Part shown: positions 58,037 through 64,000 of the stretch, piece after piece
Layout: each line of letters starts with the position of its first letter
How positions within the stretch are numbered: position 1 is the first letter of the stretch
Assembly (NCBI GenBank): GCA_027924585.1
Contig: BSBM01000151.1
Coordinates: 13,414,001-13,478,000 of the forward strand
From: Larix kaempferi
Taxonomy: Eukaryota > Streptophyta > Pinopsida > Pinales > Pinaceae
DNA length: 64,000 nucleotides
Direction: 5' to 3'
The notes under the pieces: generated by a model
Told to the model about the DNA's origin: nothing
The model's database searches: none
What the model saw: only the letters and a program-made list of their open reading frames with translations
Made by a program: the position numbers and the translations under genes

Positions 58037-58372
58037 AAATTTATAATTAGATCCCCCTCCTCCTATAGTCTGCTCCTATTTAACTACAAAATTGAATATT
58101 TTACAATGAATTCCCCACTAATATGCTTTACATTTCTTTTTGAATCCTAGTCATTTCAGTTTGCTTGATTAATAGTGAAATAATCTCAATCAAGAAGATC
58201 CAAGTGGGAAAATATCTCCAACCTAACCTCTAAGGTAGATTCCCCCCTCTTTTCTTCTTCACTAATGCAATGCATCCTATGGTTTTATCACAAAACCCTA
58301 ATATCTAATTTCCAATGGTGAAACCCTAACCCTAGAAATACAAGATGATCCAAAGCACTCCAAGATACTAAG

Positions 58373-58376
<4 letters not shown>
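58037..58376. repeat. 340-bp direct repeat, copy A
   Basis: AAATTTATAATTAGATCCCC to CAAGATACTAAGAAAC matches 60362-60701 throughout, with scattered changes and small indels. No TG...CA ends and no primer site occur next to it. Confidence 0.88.
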
Positions 58377-58410
<34 letters not shown>

Positions 58411-58654
58411 CAAGTGAAATATAATATAACTTCTAAGAGAGAGGGCATGGGCACTAGCTCACACTCCTATGGTCTTATCACAAAACCCTAATATACAATT
58501 TCCAATGGTGAAACACTAACCCTAGAAATACAAGATGATTCAAATCACTCCAAGAAACTAAGAAACCAAGAGAGAGAGAGAGAGAGAGAGATTACAAGTG
58601 AAATGAAATATAATATAACTTCTAAGAGAGAGGGCTTGGGAACTAGCTCACAGT
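58275..58654. repeat. 190-bp tandem duplication with AG microsatellites
   Basis: TCCTATGGT.TTATCACAAAA starts at 58275 and 58465. Each copy holds an (AG)n run (about 58377-58407 and 58569-58590, of different lengths) and ends in ...ACTAGCTCACA. The first half overlaps the end of the 340-bp repeat. Confidence 0.9.
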
Positions 58655-60361
58655 CCTCTTATTACAAAATCTCTACATAAGAGTGAATACAAATGAACAC
58701 ACAAGTGGTATGATCATCTCCAATTTCATCTTATTCACAAGAGAAAACCTCGTTGACAATAATCAAGCTCCTACAAAAATGCATCCTCTATACTTCATCG
58801 CTCCTCCTAGGGTTCATGAGGAAACCATAGTGATTTATTCGATCAAGATAATTACAAAAAAGAGTACACATGATGATATTTGGAAAGACTCTCTCTTTTC
58901 TCTATTTATATGAGAGGCAAGGGAGGTAAACAATAGTATGTGGGGACAAACCCTTATAAGCAATTTGCATAATCCTTACAAGACAATGCAAGTGAGATGT
59001 TTAGTCTAAAGTACATATGTCATGCTTGAAGGTGACATTGTGAACAATAATTACTCCAAGGTGATGTAGCTACACAAGGTATGTCCAAACTAGTCCATCA
59101 CAAGCATCCAGAAACTCCATCGATCCTCCTAAGCAATGTACTCCAAACGATTAACTACCCCATACAAGAAAAATATCAAAGCCTCAAGCATCGCAAATAT
59201 TTCTCCAATACTTCTAACATTAGTACAATTTACCGCATGCCATCTAGGGCTTGAATCCCCCCTTGATGATGAAAAATTATCCTCATCCCATGTAGGGAAT
59301 TCTCCTAGCAGGTGGCTCCTCCATAAGGAACCAATGAAGAATCTACACCAAACTACTGAGAGATCTCTAATAGTGAGGGAATAACTCCAATCCAACACCA
59401 TCTTAAGAGAAAACATCCATTGAGAAATCTATTTCAAACATGCATCTACATCATGGACCACCCCTCATGCAGTTCAATCTATCTTAGACCATTCAGGTGC
59501 TAAACATACACCACGTTCCCCAAATCTCATGAAGCACCCCAAAAACATGGTATAATTTTTTTTAGAGTATCCCAGAAATATAACACAATGTCACTTCGAT
59601 AACCTATGGGTGGTCCACAACTATTGAGTTTGGAGTTGTGGTAAAAATCCTTTAGGTAGCTTAGTTTGAGGGGAAAAGGGAAAAATGATAGGATCCCTAT
59701 CTTATTATTTTGTTTCTAGTTTCAAATGTGCAAAGAGATTAAAACAATGGTGACATGTTTAATACTATTACTCTTGATTGCAATTCTGTGCTTAGATTGG
59801 TGCTTATGTTTCTGGGAATTTCAGAACGAAATTCTCTTAAAGTGCAAGTCTAGAAATATTTTAATAGTTGTAGATGTTTCTCTTCAGGCATCCTTTTATT
59901 CTCATGTATATGACTAGTGTGATCTTGAATATGGATTAATTATGCATAAGTGTGGATTAGGATCATGTGTAAAGAGTTGGAAGTAGCATCCCAAGTGTTT
60001 GTATAAATGTGTAAAGAAATTTTAATATATTGGATTAGGATAGGCCTCATGACTGTTCTTGGTTTGTTTTCCAAGTGTTTGTATAAATGTGTAAAGAAAT
60101 TTTAATATATTGGAATTAAAGAGAGTATGGGAATTTTATGTTATGATTAATTAGGACTAATGATTTCAATAGAAACTTATAACTCTAGTAGTTCTGTGGT
60201 ATTTGTTGTCTACATTTGAACGATATATAGGTGATGGGTTCCTTAATTTAGATGTCACATGATGTTTATTTGGCAATATTTTCTCATATGTGTACTATTA
60301 AGATTCCATCTCTCCCCTACCGAATTGGGTCCCTTTACATGTGCATAACCATTGCAATATC
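58655..60361. other. Spacer, no gene recognised
   Basis: Overlapping open frames on both strands near 59129-59416 lack motifs. An 80-bp tandem pair starting CCAAGTGTTTGTATAAATGT lies at 59991 and 60071. Confidence 0.45.
59991..60115. repeat. 80-bp-spaced direct repeat
   Basis: CCAAGTGTTTGTATAAATGT through AATATATTGGA occurs at 59991 and 60071. About 45 bp are identical. Confidence 0.88.
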
Positions 60362-60701
60362 AAATTTATAAATAGAATCTCCTCCTCTTATAGTCTACTC
60401 CTACTTAAATACAAAATTGAATATTTTACAATGAGTTCCCCACTCATACGCTTTACATTTATTTTTGAATCCTAGTCATTTCAGTTTGCTTGATTAATAG
60501 TGAAAGAATCTCAACCAAGAAGATTCAAGTGGGAGAATCTCTCCAACACAACCTATAAGGTAGATGTCCCCCTCTTCTCTTCTTCACCAATCAATCCTAT
60601 GGTTTTATCACAAAACCCTAATATCTAATTTCCAATGGTGAAACCCTAACCCTAGAAATCCAAGATGAGATGATCCAAAACACTCCAAGATACTAAGAAA
60701 C
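60362..60701. repeat. 340-bp direct repeat, copy B
   Basis: AAATTTATAAATAGAATCTC to CAAGATACTAAGAAAC, the partner of 58037-58376. It ends next to the Gypsy-4 LTR. Confidence 0.88.
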
Positions 60702-60706
60702 CCTAG

Positions 60707-61086
60707 TGCCTCTGTGAGGAACCTGCAACAATTAGTTGATGAAATGCACAATATATGAGATCACATAATATTTTTATTGATCGCAGGCCACTTCGAGGGG
60801 GAAACCTCCTTTGAGTAAGATCAATACAAATAACTTCACCATGCCTTCATTGGCCTCAACACACACTTATATACTAAGTCTATGCCCAATACTATGGGTC
60901 AATACCATGGGACATATAATACTACGGGATGACTTACAAAGCATATGCTTTCAATACTATGGGTCAATACCATGGGATAATACAAACTATGGATCAACAA
61001 ATACTACGGGACGACTTACAAAGCATATGGGTCCAACAACAATATACTAACAAAGTAAAGAGAAGGGTTGAAACGGGTTCCTAACA
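60707..61086 (-). repeat. 3' LTR of Gypsy-4
   Basis: On the minus strand it starts TGTTAGGAACCCGTTTC at 61086 and probably ends near 60707, about 380 bp. The outer border is a guess from the end of the 340-bp repeat. A 65-bp-spaced imperfect repeat (CAATACTATGGGTCAATACC at 60887 and 60952) lies inside. Confidence 0.7.
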
Positions 61087-61100
61087 TCCCCTCTCCCTTA
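61087..61100 (-). other. Polypurine tract of Gypsy-4
   Basis: On the minus strand TAAGGGAGAGGGGA lies directly before TGTTAGGAACC. Confidence 0.85.
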
Positions 61101-61109
61101 GAAAAAGCT

Positions 61110-61829
61110 TTGTCATCAAAGCTTTAAATGTTGAAATTGATGCGGAATCTGAAGGAGTGGTTCCCCTGTAGCATCCTCGGGTTGCATTTCGTGCCGCTGA
61201 ATTAATACCTCTGTGATAGATTGAGAGAGAAGCTGACACCTTTTGAGTTTCAGGGAGGATTGCTTGGAAGGATGTAGACGAAGAAGAACCATATCACCTT
61301 CTTGAAAAGTGCGCTTAGAATGGTGCTGATCGGCTTGTTGTTTCATTCAAATTCTTTCCATGTGAAGGTTGTCCTACAAAATGAGAAGAATCTAATCGCG
61401 GTTTCGAAGAACCGAGTCAATTGCCTGAACTGGAGAACTGCTAAGGGTGTATGGAAGAAGAACTGGAGGTGCCTGTCCATAGATTGCTTCATATGGTGTC
61501 ATTTTAGATGTGGTAGTGTACCACTAGAGCGCTTCAAGGAAATCCATAGAAATAGTTGTCCAAATCTGTGTAGGGATGGGCAAGGGTTGGAGCAGTCCTG
61601 AAAGGAGTGTCGTTTCACCCATGTTGACTTGGCAAGTATCACAGTCAGCCACCATCTGTTGAATTTTCATTTTCAGTCCCTGCCAAAAGAAGTTACACTA
61701 TTCTCGATCATACATTTTGAGGAACCCAGAGTGCCTTGCCGATGGAGAAGCATGCAGTTCATAGAAGACATAGCTCTATTGAACAGATTGCACCCAATTT
61801 GGAACAAGTAGAGAAATAGTTGTAAGAGA
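61110..61829 (-). pseudogene. pol: Gypsy-4 integrase pieces and chromodomain-like end
   Basis: Zinc end: RHSGFLKMYDRE, stop, CNFFWQGLKMKI, VADCDTCQ. The core begins LLQPLPIPTQIWTTISMDFL and jumps to WYTTTSKMTPYEAIYGQAPP, losing the middle with two catalytic residues. Then HHSKRTFQEGDMVLLRLHPS, and after a second gap ITEVLIQRHEMQPEDATGEP. The last resembles a chromodomain (LIQW...PEDATWE) with both Trp lost. Confidence 0.85.
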
Positions 61830-62279
61830 AACTGGGTCATCAAATGTGCGAGAAGGAGCATCCGCCACCAGATTTTCCTTACCCTTCTTGTAAGTGATCG
61901 CATAGGCATAACCCATTTCAGGTGTGCTAGGGAGGAGACTCGTTGTTCTAGGAAATTTTCTAGACTCTAGTGATTAGTCTTGATGCATAAATAATTCCCT
62001 AATAGGTATGGCTTCCACTTCTGTACTGCATGCAAAATAGCCATCATTTCCTTCTTAGATGTAGATGCGGCTAAATACTTACCAGAAAGGTCTCTTGAAG
62101 GAGGCTATCCCACTGGTTAAGCAAAGACACCTGCATATCTATCAAAGGAAGTAGTGGAGACCATTGATGGGTGCATCTGAATGGAATGGAGCTGAGCGAT
62201 GACACCATGTGAATTCTTCTTAAGGATCTTTTCTAGGCGATGTGAACTGATGGTGCGGAGAGACCCTGGTTGTAAGCCC
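61830..62279 (-). pseudogene. pol: Gypsy-4 RT start fused to RNase H (RT deleted)
   Basis: After QPGSLRTISSHRLEKILKKN come DRYAGVFA-stop-PVG-stop-PPSRD, the N-terminal lead of RT, and then directly LSGKYLAASTSKKEMMAILH, AVQKWKPYLLGNYLCIKTNH and FLEQRVSSLAHLKWV (RNase H). The whole RT catalytic domain is missing between 62100 and 62070. Confidence 0.85.
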
Positions 62280-62640
62280 GTAAATGTGTGTTATTTCCCA
62301 TTGACTGAAAACTGCATCCAAAGTTTAGCAAAATCCCATAAGATGGGGCCAAGTGTCCGTAACCATTGAACGCCCAAAACCACATCACATCCGCCTAAGG
62401 AGAGGGAAAACATGTCAGAGCACAGGTTATAATCTTCCAGAGAGATACACACATTGTGACACTTCCCCTTGCAAGGTAAGGTGCCCCCATTGGAAATCAT
62501 GACTTCAAAGTTGGAGTAAGGATGGACAAACAATCATCTTGGTTGGCAATCCTATGGTCAATGAAATTATGAGTGCTACCAGAATCAATGAGTATTGTAA
62601 GAGGGATCTTCTTGAAGTAACCCCTGACCTGCATTATTTG
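62280..62640 (-). pseudogene. pro: Gypsy-4 aspartic protease
   Basis: KIPLTILIDSGSTHNFIDHR near 62615-62550 shows an intact D-S-G active site. After a frameshift near 62530, NGGTLPCKGKCHNVCISLED and GCDVVLGVQWLRTLGPILWD follow (RVP_2 pattern). Confidence 0.9.
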
Positions 62641-62747
62641 TGGTGTGGTGACTCCGACTAAAGCATGGAGAGATATCTCTGGGTGGTCATCCGGAGACGG
62701 AGGATCAACATGCGGTTGCTGAATGTCATCCTGATCATCCAGTGTAT

Positions 62748-63617
62748 CTAGAGATTTGCACCAAGTTCAGAGGCAGGCGAAGAATCCACATCTAAGAGAT
62801 AGAGCTGTTGCTCAACACATCTATGTCCCCGAGTGAATTTCTCATCACAATTATAAAAAATCCCTTTTTCTCTACGTGCCCGCATCTCTGCTTCAAACAA
62901 ATGCTTGATAGGATTGGTGCGAGGAGCTGGTGTGATGGGAGGTCGTTGGGAAACCATATTTTTTAATGGAAAAAAAGTGGATTTGGATTGTTGTTGGGTT
63001 GTGATCTTGTCCTCCGCCAACTTATCCTACCCTAGGACTTCCATCATTGTGTTGGGACAAAAAATTTTAACCTCTGAGTGGATTTCATCCTTAAGACCAC
63101 TGATAAAAAAAGTCCAGTAGAATTCATCAGACAATCCTTCTATGTGATTGGCTAGTTTCTCAAATTATGTCTGATACTCTCTGATAGTGCCAAATTGGCG
63201 AAGTTTAGTGAGTGCTCCTATGAAGTCATCAAAAGCACTAGGACCAAATTGTTGAGAAAGGAGTTGGCAAAAATCTGTCCATTTTGGCTCATCATGAGCC
63301 TTAATGTACCAACGGTACCATTAAAGGGCTTCATGTTCCAAATCAAAGGATGCAAGTGGAACTTTTTGGACATCAAAACTATTATGCAGACCGAAATATT
63401 GTTTCGCTCTGTATATCCATCCAGTCGGATCATTACCATTGAAGCGAGGAAAATCAATCTTCGGTCCACAAATATTGCTGGGAGAAGAGAGCCCAGTGTT
63501 CATGGATGAATGCTGAAGATGGAGGCTAAGAAAATTTTAATCCAAATATTGGAGTTTGGTTTTGAGGGTTGCAAGTTCTTCCGCCGTGATTTTTTCTCCT
63601 CCGCGAGTGACAACCAT
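62748..63617 (-). pseudogene. gag: Gypsy-4 gag relic
   Basis: From ATG 63617: MVVTRGGEKITAEELATLKT. Then PKIDFPRFNGNDPTGWIYRA, KQYFGLHNSFDVQKVPLASF and FEKLANHIEGLSDEF, the Retrotrans_gag pattern. Near 62850 the zinc knuckle reads FYNCDEKFTRGHRCVEQQ, with the first Cys changed to Phe. Stops and at least one frameshift occur. Confidence 0.88.
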
Positions 63618-64000
63618 AACCAAGAGATTTTTTTTTGAATGGGTAGAAAAACACAAACAAAAGCTTATTTAGTAAAGGAAAATTTGGATTTGGGAAAAAC
63701 TTTGATGGGTAATTGGGTTTGAATAGGTTTTGGACACTTTCGAATGGACAGGGAAGCAGAAAATGAGGATTTCAGAAGTGGGGTGACAGAATGAGAAAAT
63801 TTGCCAGAGAGTGACAAAGAAGCAGAAATAGGTAATGAACATGGTGGCAAAATTTGAAGGCAATTGGGGGAAAATCGAATAAGTTATGGAAAACCCTAAA
63901 AATAGACAAATGTGGGATTTCTGGTTTTGGGAAGTGGAATTTGGGATAGAGTCCCTAGGAATGAAATATTCAGAATGGTATTGCAGGGGTGTCAGTGAAG
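63618..64000 (-). other. Gypsy-4 leader upstream of gag
   Basis: No LTR end or primer site was identified in this stretch. It is taken as untranslated leader because gag begins at 63617. Confidence 0.4.

Larger units (their letters stand above)
60707..64000 (-). mobile_element. Gypsy-4: chromovirus-type relic, 5' end outside the window
   Basis: Read leftward: gag, protease, start of RT, RNase H, integrase pieces, chromodomain-like end, purine tract and a 3' LTR. The RT core is deleted, and the integrase has two internal deletions. The 5' LTR was not seen and should lie beyond 64000. Confidence 0.88.

Noticed and set aside
58310-58340. Telomere-like AAACCCTAACCCTAG
   Set aside because: Only two units, repeated because the surrounding 340-bp and 190-bp blocks are duplicated; not an interstitial telomere array.
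58037-60701. A retrotransposon bounded by the 340-bp repeats as LTRs
   Set aside because: The repeats lack TG...CA ends, primer site, purine tract and coding sequence between them.
1-64000. An intact novel functional system or host gene
   Set aside because: Every recognisable gene is a retrotransposon or transposase relic with stops, frameshifts or deletions; the unexplained relics are too decayed to claim a function.

Overview
The window is plant nuclear DNA that consists almost entirely of layered, decayed transposable elements. The primer-binding sites match the 3' end of plant initiator tRNA-Met (TGGTATCAGAGC-type), both chromovirus-type and other Ty3/gypsy elements occur beside Ty1/copia elements, and the spacers are long and AT-rich. 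This fits a large-genome plant. A gymnosperm is a reasonable guess, but nothing in the sequence proves it. I found no intact host gene, rRNA, convincing tRNA or CRISPR array.

Layout. 219-5462: Gypsy-1 (+), with its 3' LTR cut to a stub of about 35 bp. 5463-7633: AT-rich spacer. 7634-15549 and 15568-23446: two copies of a 7.9-kb segment in direct tandem. Each copy holds an older sequence (with a decayed minus-strand coding relic) and the front part of the chromovirus Gypsy-2. Only the second copy runs on into the whole element (20205-26970). 26971-30548: spacer with a short relic, a GC-rich patch and simple repeats. 30549-37247: Copia-1 (+), full length, with both LTRs, TSD AGTTC and YVDD, broken by point stops and two frameshifts. 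39200-41694: a pogo-like DDE_1 transposase relic (-). 42310-43861: a solo LTR with TSD TTTGG. 45530-47820: a higher-order GAT/ATC-rich repeat array. 48640-49650: a gypsy RNase H/integrase relic (-). 52493-56262: Copia-2 (-), deleted internally. 57390-60701: nested direct and tandem repeats. 60707-64000: Gypsy-4 (-), a chromovirus whose reverse transcriptase is deleted and whose 5' end lies beyond the window.

How the parts relate. Gypsy-2 landed in an older minus-strand coding relic, making the 5-bp duplication ATGTT. Its 5' LTR later gained a 51-bp internal tandem duplication. Then a 7.9-kb block, running from the old flank into the RT gene, was duplicated in tandem. The left copy still shows the TSD (ATGTT); the right copy has TTGTT. 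Both 5' LTRs carry the 51-bp duplication and the 3' LTR does not. The other elements record different decay routes: LTR-LTR recombination (solo LTR), internal deletion (Copia-2, Gypsy-4, pogo) and substitution stops of the C-to-T type (Copia-1, Gypsy-2).

I did not find an undescribed functional system. The best leads are the tandem duplication with its readable history, the unidentified relic broken by Gypsy-2, the GCACAGAAATCGAGG repeat in the Copia-1 LTRs and the GAT array. Coordinates of decayed parts are approximate, because they come from reading by eye without alignment.
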